DNA of 64,000 bases from Bursaphelenchus xylophilus (Eukaryota; Nematoda; Chromadorea; Rhabditida; Aphelenchoididae): assembly GCA_904066235.2 (NCBI GenBank), contig CAJFCV020000004.1, positions 11,346,001 to 11,410,000 of the forward strand, given 5' to 3'. The position numbers and the translations under genes are program-made. A model generated the notes under the pieces. It saw only the letters and a program-made list of their open reading frames with translations. It did no database searches and was not told the DNA's origin. Shown in pieces: positions 41,519-55,077 of the stretch; the stretch's first letter is position 1; each line of letters starts with the position of its first letter.

Positions 41519-42171
41519 TAAAAGTCCTAAAAGCGAGGGGTTATTCGAATTTCCAGTGATTTTGATGACTAAACAGCTTATATTGTCCCTATCAACAAGC
41601 CTTCGAGGAATGCTGAAAGACATGTGGCATTTCTTGAAGGCCTCTATGTGCCATAACCCCTAATCGGTCCAAAACAACCAAGCCAATGTCGGGATTTTTT
41701 GTAATAAAAGCTCTTGCAAAACACCCTCCGTTTACTGTCAGATATCATTACAAAATTTTTAATATCCACACCGCCACACCCACATTTCTTTTGTGGTGGA
41801 TATCGCCGCCACAGATGAAAAATCGGCTCTCTTTAGACCGTATACATTGATCAACAACCCCAAAATTTCCCCAAATGCGACACTAATCCGCAAGTGTTCC
41901 TAGCTTGGTACTCTGGTGCAATAATAAGCGTAGACTCTAATCGCAAAATTGGCCTGAACTTTTGTCCTCGGGTGAAGCCTAAATTTCGCAAGATTATAAA
42001 ATGATGACAAAACTAGCTGATGACGTATTTTAGCGTGCACGTAGGATTTTTAGAGTTAAAACAGACAGTAAATCAAAAAAAAATGTCTGATAAAAGCGTT
42101 AGAGGTACAGTATCACCCTTGATCACTTAAATTTTCTCTCAAAAAAAGGATGATAAAGGATTGACTGACAG

Positions 42172-42500
42172 TGTAAGTACTCCAAGTGCGACGCTCAGAT
42201 TTTGATGAAACTTGGCACAAATTTATAATATTTTTTTCTAAGATATAGCTCGCGCATTGCATAAACGACAGAGATTTAAAGTCGGCCAAATTTCAGGACT
42301 TTTTGCCGAATTTCGGCTCGAAAACTTTCAAGCCTATTTCTACCATAAAGGATAATGTTTCTACAAAAAATCAAAATTTTCCGCTCGAAACTGTCAAATT
42401 TCGGCGGCGCCGGCAAAGCGCGAGCCAAAACTTTCAGGAATTGATATTTAGTCCATACCCGACGTGCGTGCAAAATTTAAAGAAAATCTGAGTGTCGCAT
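42172..42500. mobile_element. 450-bp family element with internal deletion
   Basis: Both ends are recognisable (AAGTACTCCAAGTGCGACGC and AAAGAAAATCTGAGTGTCGC), but about 120 bp between CTCGAAACTGTCAAA and TTTCGGCGGCGCC is gone. Confidence 0.78.
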
Positions 42501-43558
42501 TTTTCAGCTCACGTTTAAGATGAAAACGGTAAAAAGGCTAATCTCCGTAAGACGTTAATTTTCATAGTGAACCCAGAACTCTGTACCATTTTCGTAGAAT
42601 AAACACGATGCTGCAGGGCAAACAGGAAATGTTACTCACGCCTATTATTTTTTTTGCAGAAAATTTTGGGAAATCAACGTACGATAAAGGCTTCCATGTA
42701 AAGCGAAATGGCGGAGGATCGTTTAGGGAGGGCTTTCTGAGGGTTCAACAAAAACAGGGATCGTTTGGGGAGGGGACTTTTCGGGGGTCCCTTAAGAGCG
42801 GTACGTAAGCGAAAATTATTGATTAAATGTATTAAAAAGGTCAGCGCTAATTAGTATGATGGGCCGCTGCAGATATACGGGGGTTCAAGAAGATAGATGA
42901 AAGTGCAAACGAATCAAAAGAGACTAGACAGCGTTTAATATCATGAATAAGGTCAAAGACGACGTAAACTCGCATGTTTGACAAAAGTATGAGGTTAGTG
43001 CTGGGATTGTAGCCAAGCTACATTATTCAATGGGATGTGTAGGACATTACTTTAATAAAAAGTTTCCAATTTTTTGGTTGTAACAGACATTAAAGCCTTA
43101 CTTAAATCTTGTCTGAAATGGTTAAAATTTTGACAAAAGAATGAGCAAATTTTTCAACAAAAACTGTTCGAAATGTAATCAAAAAAGATCAAAATTTTAG
43201 GTCGAAAAAAATATTCAAATTTCAGCAAAAAAAATTAAAATATAAGTCAAAGAACCTCAAAAAAAAATATTTGCTAAAATTGAAAGAAAATGAAAAATCT
43301 ACCATAATAAGCAAACACACGTGCTGTCTACAACAAAAACGTCATTTGTGATGCCTTCTTCATTTTATCCAATTAGCCGTGGCCTTTGCGACAATGGGAG
43401 TTGAGGGGAACACGGTGGAGGAAACAACCGTGTTTGCAGATTAATTGAGAAGAATGGTGGATAAAAAGGTGATGTAAAAAAGATGAGTGTCAAAGCAAAT
43501 AATAATGCGACATTTTGAAAAAAAAGTTTGGGGGTTTTAAAGAATATTTTTTTCAGGA
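42501..43558. other. Unassigned desert segment
   Basis: AT-rich with no supported gene. A GC-richer stretch at about 43365-43450 (GCCGTGGCCTTTGCGACAATG) stands out. Confidence 0.4.
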
Positions 43559-43561
43559 TAA

Positions 43562-44010
43562 CAAGGGAAGTACCCCCAAATGCGACGCTCAGATTTTGAT
43601 GAAACTTGGCACAAATTTAGAAAAATTTTTTCTAAGATGCATGCGAGAATTCTAGCTCGCGCTTTGTAGAAGCAACCGAGATTTTTAGATCAAAAGTCGG
43701 CCAAAATTTAGGACTTTTTTCCGAATTTCGGCTCGAAAAGTTTCATGCCTATTTCAACCGTAAAGGATAATGTTTCTACAAAAAATCAAATTTATCCGCT
43801 CGAAACTGCCAAAGCTATGGCCAAAAAGCGCTTTTCCCTCTGACCGCTCTCCACGTTTAGCGTTCTCTCTCGGTGGCAAAAATCGTTCGATATCTCGGCG
43901 GCGCCGGCAAAGCGCGAGCTAAAACTTTCAGGAATTGATATTTAGTCCACACCCGACGTGTGTGCAAAATTTAAAGAAAATCTGAGCGTCGCACTTGGAG
44001 TACGCCCTTG
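43562..44010. mobile_element. 450-bp CAAGGGAAG-type element, complete
   Basis: CAAGGGAAGTACCCCCAAAT to the inverted GAGCGTCGCACTTGGAGTAC..CCCTTG, 449 bp, with TAA at 43559-43561 and 44011-44013. Terminal inverted repeats of about 35 bp; no coding capacity. Confidence 0.92.
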
Positions 44011-44094
44011 TAAGTATAATATAATTTTAATATTTATTTTCTGCAAAATTTTCTTATAATATCTCAATACAGAATGCGTTAGTTCTTAAAAATT

Positions 44095-44225
44095 TCAGCT
44101 CCTACTTTGCAAGCGCTGCCGAGATATTGAGCTGTCTTTTCGCGAGAGAGCATGTAAAACGAGGAGAGCCGGCTAGAGTAAAAATAATCTTTTTGCAATA
44201 ACTTTTTGGATTCTCCTTGAAAAAA
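44095..44225. repeat. Fragment of 450-bp family
   Basis: TCAGCTCCTACTTTGCAAGCGCTGCCGAGATATTG then GCGAGAGAGCATG, the reverse-oriented middle of the family. Confidence 0.55.
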
Positions 44226-45991
44226 CATGACTTTTGAGAAAAAATTATACAGCCTATTTCGAAAGAATTGAATTTTTACACTAGTCCGAAACTATCAAAT
44301 ATGTACATTTTGATGACTAATCCAAAAAACATTAATCTATTTCCAAATCACCCTTGTCCCATTCCCCCCGAAAACGTATATCGAGCCATTTACCTCGTCT
44401 AATAACCCACTTGAGACAGCTTCGAAATGTTCCAGATTTACAAAACACTTTCAAAAGCGCTAATCCGCCCACAAAAATATCCCAATTCCTGCAGCACGAG
44501 AAAATGTCATTTTCCGGGAAATTGCAGAAAACGCCTAATTATGGCATATTGAACCCACAAGCAGGGGGGAGATTCATTAATATTAGCTGCAATCCCGAAA
44601 GGACAAGCGGACTTTGGATTAAATCCGATGACAGTCAAGGCGCGCAAAAAACATCCTGTTTTCGATTAATTTTCGAGAAATTTTGAAGTTCGAAATGAAA
44701 TGAAAGAGTTGAGAATTTTGCAGTCTAAAATTTGGTCTGATTTTTTTGACGAAAAATTTGCATAAAAACGGAGTTTTTGGAGATTTTCAAAAATCGGAAA
44801 AATTTTTATTTATTTTTTTTTTTTGAAAAAGTTGTGATTTCCGCAGCTTTCAATATCTTGTAATCAAACAGAGTAATCAGTAAACAGAAACCATCCTGAA
44901 ACATGTCAAAAAACCTCGACTGAAGCTTGCAATATCCCCTTAGCGACTTCAGCAAGATTAATTTCTTTGGCTCCGCCCACTGCCAAAGATCCCCCTGTAT
45001 TGTAGGAAGCAAAAAAACTAAAAATCCGAAAAGTTAACACCTACTTCTTACTGCAATAAACTAAAGATTCACCAACTTTCAAGTAAATCCCACTAAATTT
45101 GCGATAAATATGCACTTATATTCTCTATGCCCCATTAGATGTGACAAATCCAAAGAAATGACTCAAAATGTTCGGATAATCAAAAAAGCACGGCGAAGAA
45201 TACAAATATAACACGTTTAGGATGATTTACAGCTATTTCAAGGGGCTTTTGTCCTGAACGCCCCCCTCGAAAACCGTGCGAATAATTCTTCGAGGAGAAA
45301 AAATGATTAAATTAGACTTGGTCCAAGAGTGTAGGAGGGTTCTTGTGAACGCCGTTTGCACTCATAAAATACAGAAAAAGGTCGAAAAGTCACACGAGAT
45401 GGCTTTGAGAATTGATGACAAAGAGCTTTTATCGCAATCTGTTAAAACTCGGATTTTTCAATTATACGGATTTTTTCTATGTAGAATATATTTCAAAGGT
45501 AAATTTCGCAAAACATTCTCGTTCGATTTTCTTCAAATTCAGTACGTTTACTGTCAATAGACTATAAATCATTCCCTGAAAATTTCCGCTGACGTTTTCT
45601 ATCCGGAGCCAAGATAGGCGACAATCTTTTTTGCATGAGAATACAGCGAAAAATGAAGAGAGTCGGTAAGACAAAAAAAAAATCTTTCGCTAAAAGTCTT
45701 TTTCAGCTACCACTGAAAGATCAGTAATTTTTGTAAGAATATTATACCACTTTTTACTTGCAACAAAGCCTAATATTTTTAACCAAAAAATTGCAAACAA
45801 AGTTGTTGGATTTACGACAAGTTTTGGCCTTAAAAACTATCGATTCTCACTGTAAAATACGACACAACAATCTTGTGTTTTGCTTATAAGGCATAGTCAA
45901 TATTCATGCAAAATTTCATCCAAATGGGCATGCCCTTATTAGGAAAAAATCAAAGAAAACTCAAAAATCACTTTCAAAGCTTGCAGATATT
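44226..45991. other. Unassigned desert segment
   Basis: No supported gene. A 110-codon plus frame (44354-44686) covers a GC-richer patch (GAACCCACAAGCAGGGG, GGATTAAATCCGATGAC) but shows no domain; noncoding conservation is possible. Confidence 0.4.
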
Positions 45992-46150
45992 AGTCTGTCG
46001 GGAAAATAATGTGGATTTGCCGCAGCAAAAAGTCTTGCCTCCTCACAATCGCACTTCAAATCTCCGGCCGCGGCTAGTCCTCGCAAAGTGATGAGGTCAA
46101 TTCCAAGGCTAATTGTTCATTAGCGAATCCACATTATTTTCCCGACAAGC
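45992..46150. mobile_element. CAGTCTGTCGGG-type element, GTGGATT interior
   Basis: AGTCTGTCGGGAAAATAATGTGG to CCACATTATTTTCCCGACAAGC, about 159 bp, with the GGCCGCGGCTAGTCC core. Followed at 46154 by a lone CAGGGTGAATCAAAAAATTT end. Confidence 0.88.
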
Positions 46151-46153
46151 TAT

Positions 46154-46180
46154 CAGGGTGAATCAAAAAATTTTTCCGAT
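46154..46180. repeat. Solitary CAGGGTG-type terminus
   Basis: CAGGGTGAATCAAAAAATTT resembles the ends of the element at 33239, but no inverted mate was found. Confidence 0.4.
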
Positions 46181-46752
46181 TTTTTTATTATAGTATCATA
46201 TCATAGCGTAAAAACAGAAGAAGCGGCTTAACGCATTGACCCTAAATAACGGCTATTTTTAAGGTTCGACGCTTGTGTTCTCTTTTCATCCTTGCAATTT
46301 TCAGACCATGAGAAATATATCCCCACCGCTTTACCCCACGCTCATAACAGGCCCATGTAACATAGGCCAGGCCTATAGCTATGTAACAAAATACTAAAAA
46401 ATTCAAAAGACGGAAAAGAAAAATCAAAAATAGAAAAAAACAAAAAAAAACTACTGTTCTTTCCGCCGTAGATATACTGTACTTTAACACGGTAATAAAA
46501 CATTGCCAAACTAATTTCCGGGTGATATAAAATTTGTAGTTGGAATGGACCATGATTAACTCGTGCGCTTTTTTCTGCTCATGCAAGCCGCTGCATGATG
46601 AGTATGATGAATTAAACGGGTAAATTATTCATCCCTCAGCATGCGTGATGCAGTGTGCTATAATTTTATAGCACACTGGTGGAAGGAGAAGGGCAGAAAA
46701 TGATGATTAAAAAGCCAGAAATATGGTGAACCTAGCGATAAAAGAAATGCTG

Positions 46753-46885
46753 TCAGTCTGTCGGGAAAATAATGAGCACATTGTCGCTGCGCCGATAGGG
46801 TCGCCGAGAAGAACAGCAATTTGATTTCGACACAATTCATGTGCTCGGCGGTCGACAGAGTGCTTATTATTTTCCCGACAGACTG
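46753..46885. mobile_element. CAGTCTGTCGGG-type element, shortened
   Basis: TCAGTCTGTCGGGAAAATAA to TTATTATTTTCCCGACAGACTGA, 133 bp, with part of the right arm deleted. Confidence 0.87.
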
Positions 46886-46897
46886 ATATATTATTAT

Positions 46898-47115
46898 AAT
46901 AGGTTGGCAAAAAAGTATTTGCCATAATTTTCGAGAAGAATTATGGAAGTTGTAGAACTTTCTACAAGTTTCTATCATGTGACTACATAAGGCTGTGATA
47001 AAATGTTTACTGATATGTAACGTGTCCCCATAACGCTGACCAAAGGTGGAAAAATGACCGACCCAAGGTTAGATGTGCCTTACTTTACAGGGCGTCCCAA
47101 AAAATGGAACCTTTT
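46898..47115. repeat. Solitary mariner-like and CAGGGCG-type ends
   Basis: TAGGTTGGCAAAAAAGTATTT at about 46901 looks like a mariner end. CAGGGCGTCCCAAAAAATGG at about 47088 looks like a Tc-type end. Neither has a visible inverted partner. Confidence 0.4.
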
Positions 47116-48833
47116 TTTCATGGATCCTGACGCGAAAATGGTGTGGTGCAGCCAAAAAACTATCGTAAAAGAATGAAAACCACGGAAGCTGCAACCAAAA
47201 TCCATAATATTCTGAAGTCTGGAAAACAGGTCTTTTGATACCGACCTAATATTAAAGTTATAAAGCTGCAAAATTTGCCACAAAAATGATGATTATTATT
47301 TATTTCATGATTATTATTTATTTCATTTTGCATCTACCAACCTTTTATAAGCTGAATAATGGGTGTGAAAATTAAGGGCCCCCATATTTTCGCCACAACA
47401 AATCTGTCAGCTGACGTTATTGAAAACGTTTGAAGAACGTCATCAAGAGGGTTTTGTTGACATCAATCATGTCTTATCAACGCGTTACAACCTTTATTTG
47501 CCAACTGTAGAAGAAAAGGCATACGTTGCGTTTGCCGCCTTACACAAAAAGGTCCGGTGGCAGTCAAACTCTAAATCAACTATATATGTATAATTAGTAG
47601 ACTTCATCGTTATGGGTAGCATTAAAATTGCCCATGAGGGAGGAATATCGTTCTAAACGTTCGTGCTACAAGCTACACAAGAAGTGTGTCGCTCAGACTT
47701 TATGGCAAGTCGACACATATTTAGATTATGCTTCTAAGACTTCAACCAGGTTCCTACCTCGCACCATGCAGAAACAATCGTGATTTCTTTGGAAACGGGA
47801 TAAAGAATGGTCTCTTTTTCGCGCATGTCAGCATGAAAAGTTGTGACCCACAGCACTTGTCTTACAATCAGTTTTTCCGCGCGAAACTCACAGAGATATG
47901 TAAGTCCAGAAAAGTGTTTAGAGTGAGGCTAGGGAGGCTAAGAAAGAAATACGTTTTGTTATGAAAAGTGTCACTCCTGTTTGTACTATCGAACATAATG
48001 CTTCCAAAAAAACAATCTTTCCCCGCGAGGCTGGCAAAGATATGGCCAAAAAGTGATCTTTCCCCTGACCATTATCCATATTTCACGAGCTCTCTCCACT
48101 CTAAAATTTGTTGGATATCTCAGCTGCTCCTCTAAAGTGCAATGTATAGACGGGTTGTTCAGACACAGCTTTCTCTCCACACTTTTCAACAAATCTCTAG
48201 AATTCTCTGTGCATTCAGCCATTAAGAACCTTGCGGAGAAGATATGTCGTAATTCGAGCTACAAATGCAGTTAGAATCGTCTACTCCTGCTAAAACGTCA
48301 ATGCATACAACGAGACTGCTCAACAAACAACAAGTTTTTCAACACAGTCTCTAAGTTATACAGTATGTTAAACGCACAGCGAACAACCCGCTAATCACAA
48401 AGCTTTATGTCCAGCCAATTTCCCACCGATTCCGGCGCCCTTTCACCTCCAACCACAACAGGCGACAACGACCACATACAGTCTGCGCCATTTTCCAGGC
48501 GGAGCGGGATTAACCGGCTTAAGGAGAATAATAACGCCCTGCCGGCGAGGGGAGGACGCTGAAATGGGATCCGGACTCGGTTCTTCTTTCGTCTTCGGGG
48601 CATCATTTACCGGATGTGGACTTGCACAATCCCGAATTATGGGACATTAGGCGGCGGAGGAGCGCAAACATTCCAAAGTCATAAGTTCGTAGCGGCAGAA
48701 TAAAGCGTTCCGTTCTAAGTTTGGAGCGGTTATGGGGCTCAGCGGGCCTTGCTGTTCGAAAACGCAAAAACAAAAATCTGTGGGCCTCTGAAGACACGGT
48801 ACAAGCCAGAGACGAGCTATTAAATTCAAAAAA
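47116..48833. other. Unassigned desert segment with GC-rich island
   Basis: No supported gene. A 450-family fragment lies at about 48020-48145. The patch 48390-48720 is GC-rich (AGGCGGAGCGGGATTAACCGG) and open in several frames without a domain; possibly a conserved noncoding element. Confidence 0.4.
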
Positions 48834-48983
48834 TCAGTTTGTCGGGAAAATAATGGCACTCTGTCGCATCGATAATCGCATCATTACTGAGAAAAAATGT
48901 GTCGCGGCAAAATCAAATTGTTTTTCACCTCAGCGACCCAACTGTAGAAATTGAATTACGGTCATTATTTTCCCGACAGACTG
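48834..48983. mobile_element. CAGTCTGTCGGG-type element, long interior
   Basis: TCAGTTTGTCGGGAAAATAATG to CATTATTTTCCCGACAGACTGA, 150 bp. Confidence 0.88.
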
Positions 48984-49017
48984 ATATTATTGGGAACAAA
49001 GATGCTAAAAACTTTTG

Positions 49018-49179
49018 GTTTGTCGGAAAAATAATACGTAGTTATGAGCACGTGTCGCTACGCCGATCGCATCGCTGAATTGAGAAGCAATTTAATTTTT
49101 TCGCGACACAATTCATTTTTTCCGGCGGCGATGCGGTTTTCGATGCGACAGAGTCCTCATTATTTTCTCGACAGGCTGG
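49018..49179. mobile_element. CAGTCTGTCGGG-type element, long interior
   Basis: GGTTTGTCGGAAAAATAATACG to TCATTATTTTCTCGACAGGC, about 162 bp, 35 bp right of the previous copy and in the opposite orientation. Confidence 0.84.
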
Positions 49180-49199
49180 TATTCTATCTGTACTTAAAA

Positions 49200-49720
49200 G
49201 GGAACTACCCCAAGTGCTGCGACGCTCAGATTCTTTATAAATTCTGCGCACGCGTAGGACTTATAAAATACTGAAAATTATAGCTAGCGCTTTCGAGATG
49301 CTCAATTTTTCTATTTTTGATGACGAGAAAGCCCGCAAAACGTGGAGAGGGCCACAGAGAAGAACACTTCTCGGCTATATCATTGCCAATATCGTGTGAC
49401 AATAAAAATGAACTAATTGTAAGAAACCCACGGTGAGCAGATTTTGGGAATGCCCTCGATCTCTGCTATGTCCTGATGAAGTGCATACGTGGTAATATGC
49501 CTTATAAGGAAGAGGTGTGACGTGACAGATAGACGTGTGACGTGACCCGTAGACTATCTTTACACTTTCAACACGCGTTGTGTTCGGCTGATTTATTAAA
49601 AGGCCGGTCACAACGCGTGACATTTCTTGCAAATTTTAGCCTAGGGCCTTCAGAAATTTTCTCTTTCTATTTTCTGCCGAGAGAGTACGCAAAATGTGGA
49701 GAGCGGTCAAAGAAAAGTGA
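49200..49720. repeat. Scattered 450-family fragments
   Basis: GAACTACCCCAAGTGCTGCGACGCTCAG begins at about 49200, and GCCGAGAGAGTACGCAAAATG-like text appears at about 49678. Sequence between them is diverged or unrelated. Confidence 0.5.
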
Positions 49721-50930
49721 GTTTTGAAAAATGCATTCCTCAGGAATCTTGGCGTGGAGAAAAAATGAAATTTTTTTGTTGACATGTGTAAATAAATCAG
49801 GCCAAAAGTTGCCATGTCAAAGCTCACATAGTGTCATCAATTTTCAGCAACTTTCGCATTAAAAATCTCAGTTGTTTCTGCAAAGAGCCAGTTGGGAATC
49901 TTGCAGATTCTATTCCAATGATGTGGTCATAAATTCCTCCAAGTTTCAGCAAAAATACGAGGCTGCAACATCGAGAATTTCCTCACAAAAGTTTACTCCA
50001 CGTCCCCTACACATGCCAATGTATACTAAGTATATGTCATTTTGAAAACCAAAAACATCAGCACTTATCAAAAAGGTATTGCCAACGGTTCAGCAGACAA
50101 CTCTAAGCTAACGAAAACGCCAAAAAATGCCGAAAAAATTCTAATTAAACCAACGGTGACATTATTTCAAAGAGATTCCGAAAGCCTTCGAAAAAATTAA
50201 TTGCCCCTTTGGGCCGGAATGTGGACTAATTTTGCATTCTGCCGGAAAAAGATTGGCCAACGAAAAATCAGAATCTCAATTAGGGCGGCCAAAAAAGAAG
50301 AAAGAACCAAAAAAGTGTAAAGATACAAATTTTGTCACCGATTTTTTGGAGAAAAAATTGGCGATTTTTTAGAGGAGAAAATTTTCTGTCGATTTTGAAA
50401 GAAAATTTCGACCGATTCTTTCATAAAAAAAATCTGTCAATTAAAGAGAATCGACCGTTTTTTACATGGTAAAATATTTTCCAATTAAAAAAAAAGTTTT
50501 TTTTACTTCTTGTTTGGAAGATTTTTTTGGCAATTTTGAACTAAACTTTGGCCAAAAATAAACCAAAAATATTTTCCAATTACTGTAATAACGAAAAAAC
50601 CCGATGTCTTATGCACGTTCCCCAAAGTCATTCCCGCAAATCGGATTCCCCCATGAGCCGTTAAGGTATGGAAAAAATGTAATCAAGATTGCCATTGTTT
50701 TCATCGCAATGCATATAATAGGAACTAGTTAGTAATCGCATGGACATGTTATGAATTTGGATTCGTAGTCTAAAAAACAATGGCTAGATGAATCGGGGAT
50801 TTATGGTTAAAGATGTCTTGATGAAATGAGGGGTTAATCTTTGCAACAGACCTGCCTTTTAAAAACAACGGTTTCAACTATCGTTACAACGGATTACGAA
50901 AAAATGTAGGTCAAGACATTTTCAAAATTT
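49721..50930. other. Unassigned desert segment
   Basis: AT-rich, no supported gene. The patch 50150-50290 (CCCCTTTGGGCCGGAATGTGG) is GC-richer than its flanks. Confidence 0.4.
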
Positions 50931-50934
50931 TAAT

Positions 50935-51400
50935 TGGCAAGCTGCGCCCAGTCTTTGCCGAAATTCCGTCGTATAAAATGGCACCGATGCAGAAATTTAG
51001 GCTAATAAGAGAAAATGAAGACGAAATATGAAGGATTTATAGATAAAAACGTAAATTAAAAAAAAAATGTTAATTCTTCTATGGCAAGCTGCGCCCAGCC
51101 TTTAAACAGGTTTCATCGTATAAAAAGGCCCTAAGGTACGCGAAAAGAAAATTTATTGCTTCAGCGGACTCTGAGTACCATGTGTCCTTCAAAAAGCTCA
51201 AAAAAGTTTTCAACTTTCCACTGGCAAGCTGCGCCCTAACCTCTTACAAGTTTCATCGTATAAAAAGGCTCTAGCGTGAATACAAAGAAAACTCGTCAGA
51301 TCAATGAATCCTGGGTACAACGCAGACTTCAAAAGACTCAAATAAATCTCAAGTTTTTTACCGGCAAGCTGCGCCCTACCTCAAGCACGCCTTGTCGTAT
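50935..51400 (+). repeat. Four-unit tandem array, about 140-bp period
   Basis: GGCAAGCTGCGCCC recurs at about 50936, 51083, 51223 and 51363. It is followed 20-25 bp later by TTTCATCGTATAAAAAGGC or a variant. Spacer sequence is more variable than these two blocks. The open frame at 51276-51602 overlaps the array and is not considered coding. Confidence 0.82.
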
Positions 51401-53702
51401 GAATTTTCTCCCAGCCCAAAAAAGTGGTCCACCTGTCCACTTTTTAGCCGCACATTGTCCCAAATACAAATTTCACACCACTGAGTCGCGCCAACCGCTT
51501 TTTATGGCCTTCAAAATAAAACCCGACCCGCATGAACTATTTTCCATAAAAAATAACCCGAACTTTCGGCCTCTGGCACAAAGTTTCCGCATGAAAAAAT
51601 GATGTTGATTCACTCATCATCTCCACCCAAACGTAATCCAATTTTCCACTTAGACGCTTGGTAATTGAAGCGGATATTGAAAATAAGAAAAAAAAGGCTT
51701 GGGAAATTTGGCAATTTTTCTCAATTTTGTAGCTACTTTCTTAGAAGAGGAAGTAAAAAGGCCTAGTATATAACGTAAGGCATGTGCCCAAAATTTGATG
51801 CAAATGTTTTGACAATAGCGCCAAACAGCTTGACATGTTTGCCCGGTGTACAGCGCAAGGCAGGGTTGTTAAGTCGTCAACTTGACGCGTCAGTCATGTT
51901 GACAAATTTTCCCGTCATTTTTCTCTTGGCCAATTTTTTTGTCATTTTGACGATCATATAGAAGTTTTTACATTTTTTTTTATTTTTTTTGGTCGAAATT
52001 TTCGACATTAAATTCTACCGTAAATTTTCAGTAAAACGCTTATCCAAAAAAAAATTTTTTTGTTTAGCAATTGAAGATTGAAGCCTCAACGGTCCAAAAA
52101 CAGCAATTTCTTTGCAAAATTCCATATTTCAACGGCTTTTTTTAAACGTTATAGACATTAAAGCTACCGCCAAAGGCAGATAAATCAAAAATCTGGCAAT
52201 CAAAAATCCGGCCCGGTTGCTAGGCCATATAAAACGAATCTCATCTATCATCATATTTTGATACAAATGTTTGGCCATTAATTGCTCAACACCGTACCTT
52301 TGGCAATTAAATACTATGTTTTCCCCGTTTCTTGAGGCTAATTAGCCGAGCGTTGAGGCGAAACGACTCTGAAAATCTCCCTTTGCATTTATCAATGCAA
52401 TTTTTGATTTTTGAAAGGTCAAGAGTTGAGGATTCGAAAATTAAATCTTCGGAAAAGTCGAGTAGATTAGTCGATTGAAAACAAAATATTTTTTAATCAT
52501 TTTTTTTTTGGAAAATATCGGCTTGATTAAAACCACTACGGTAGACGGATATACGGCATGTACGGCAGAAACACAACCTTTGCCGGATCATTACGACCAA
52601 TCTTTTTCATGGACATTATGAAGGTATAATCCAGGTTAAAGCGATCCCTACAAAAACGTGCAAATCCGGAATCAAACACGGTAGGATTACTTGACTTTTA
52701 ACTCGGAGGAAAAATTGAGTCTGGGTCCGCGATAAACAGAGTATTTAGCAATCCGTGGTGTCCGACATATACCGAAAAAGGCCAAACAGAAGACCGGGCT
52801 TGCACTTTGTTTTCTAGGCTAGAGCAAGACCTCAGTACGACAAAGTATCGTATAACGAAACATGCTTGAATACACATAACAAATAAAAGCGCAAAAGCCA
52901 GTGTGAGGCCAAAATGAGCCGCCTTGCAACGAAACCCTTCTGTAAAGAATAAAATTTCATGCCTTTTTCAATTCGTTGTACAGTTTTTTGACTCCATATC
53001 TTCCTTTTAGGAACGTCTGCAGTTCCCAGACTAGTAAATTTTCTTGTCAGCCGGCGGAGCCTCTTTCTCCGCCAAAATTCCCAATTTTCCACCCAAAAAA
53101 TCACACGCTCAAATACATTATTTTCCACAGTATTCCACAGTATTCCAAGATTTTACAACGCTTTTCTAATCCATTGGATCTTAAGCGTTCCACTTCCCAG
53201 AAAATTTCCTCCTTAGCCTCCAAATTCAGACTTATTAGCAATATCTCCGCCAATCGCCTATTCAAAAAACTCTCATCCCAATCTTCCGCCACAACATAAC
53301 AACGCAAATGTATGGCCGTTTGAGACAAATGTTTCTAACCGCTGACCTTTCTTAATCCCCCCGGGCTATCATCGGATTTTCGTAAGCCGTGAGCTGCCCT
53401 CAGGGCTGCGCTATTTTTAATCCATACCTGTTCCCCGAGCGGCGTTCTTTGCGCCGCTGCAACGTGTGTGAGAGAAATTGGGAATGCGGAATGTGCGGTT
53501 GAATGGGAAAGGGGGAATAAATATCTGGCGCTCTGGAATTTCGTGGGTGGTCCTTAAAGGGGCAGCTCATTAATTGATTTCCGCCGTTCCTTGCCAATGT
53601 TCAGGGCTATGTATTATTGAGAACGGGAAAATTTGTAATTCGGTTGGTTTTAGCTACTCAAGTGTAACATAGTTGATAAAAATAATGGCTGAAATCTGAG
53701 GG
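51401..53702. other. DNA between the inverted arrays
   Basis: No transposase or other supported gene. The patch 53340-53640 is GC-rich (CCCCGAGCGGCGTTCTTTGCG) and may be conserved noncoding DNA. TTGACGCGTCAGTCATGTTGAC-like words lie near 51885. Confidence 0.4.
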
Positions 53703-54000
53703 GACATTTTATACGAGAACTTTAAATTTGAAGCGTGGGAGGAGCTCGGGCTATTATAAAGCCGGAGAATGGCTAAAATATAAGTCTCAAAGGTGTATTT
53801 TTTCAAAAATTACATATTGCCATTTTATACGATTAAATCTTTCAAAAGTCAGGGCGCAGCTCGGTAGGTTTAATAGTACTAAAATAGCAAAAAAAAAGTC
53901 GGATTGAAGTCATAAATAAGGGTTTTAAAATGTCTCGGATCCTTAGTACTATTTTATACGATGAAACCTGTACGAAGCCAGGGCGCAGCTCAATGGCCTC
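53703..54000 (-). repeat. Three-unit tandem array, inverted relative to 50.9 kb
   Basis: The complement of the 50.9-kb unit, TTTTATACGATGAAACC...CAGGGCGCAGCT, occurs at about 53705 (weak), 53821 and 53950. With the 50935-51400 array it forms inverted flanks around about 2.3 kb. Confidence 0.78.
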
Positions 54001-55077
54001 AAAATTCCCAAAACTTGTGGAAAATGGTTTGCAATAAAAAATCAAAGAAATATAGATGCCTAATGTGAACTACAGTAGCTCAAAGGACCTTTCATTGGTA
54101 ATTTACCCAGTGTAAAACTCCCAGATAATATTTACATAAAATGTTACGGATAAGATACGGTCTTTGATGCTCGCCATGATATCTGATCCGCTATGTGTTA
54201 CCGGCATTTAACCCCTCAGAATTTCCGACTAATCCCTCTCCAAAGTCCCAAACAAAATTCATTGTCATACATTAATCGCGATGAGTAATGTCACATGTCC
54301 GGTTATAGCCCACTCAAGCCGCTTGGGGATGAGTGTTGAATAGCCAACACGACTTTTCAGAGATATGCCATGATTAGACGAGTGTTTCAAGCCCTGTGTG
54401 AAAGCTTATGAAAAGATTTTTTTGTAGAAAATGAAGTGATGCAATGGATACATGGGGCATATCAAGTACTATATCAAGTGCAAAGTCAATTGTACACGCA
54501 ATGAAGGAACTAATTGAGCAAAACGCTCAATTTTTGTTTTGTGACAAAAAAAGTACCTTGAGTTTTCTATGGGTTCGTATATGCAATTTCAACCACATCG
54601 CAACGACTGTCCAGAGACCAATTTAGTCATCATGCTACATTTTTACATTTTTTTCGAATATGTAAAGAGTTCGCGTCAATTACGTATATGAATATTATAT
54701 GTAACTTATAGCTTATACCAGAGCAAATTCGAGTCTTTTCAACAACCAGTAGACAGTTTAAAATAAAAAAAATCAATCTTTAAGGCCAAGTTAATTTATT
54801 GTTATGCCAAAAAAAGAGTGTCTTCGGGACAAAGAAGAAAAAATTTCATTGAAAAAGATTTTACAAAGTTCCTGTCTCTCAGCGGCAAACACCAAAAGAT
54901 GGGCGTATAAATACGAAAAAAGAACTAAATTTTCCTTGTTTCCTTTGTCTACTGTGACAATAACGGGTGGAAAATATTATATTTGCTAACAGTCTACTAC
55001 GCTTACTAAAAATTATTTTATTATTTGCAATTTCTCCCGTGTCGTTTTTGCGGCTGGAAAATGAAAAATTTGAATAT
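54001..55077. other. Unassigned desert segment
   Basis: AT-rich with no supported gene or clear mobile element. Confidence 0.4.

Noticed and set aside
44354..44686. 110-codon plus-strand frame in a GC-richer patch
   Set aside because: No domain, no splice context; treated as possible noncoding island.
51276..51602. 108-codon plus-strand frame
   Set aside because: It overlaps the last unit of the 140-bp tandem array and has no recognised domain.
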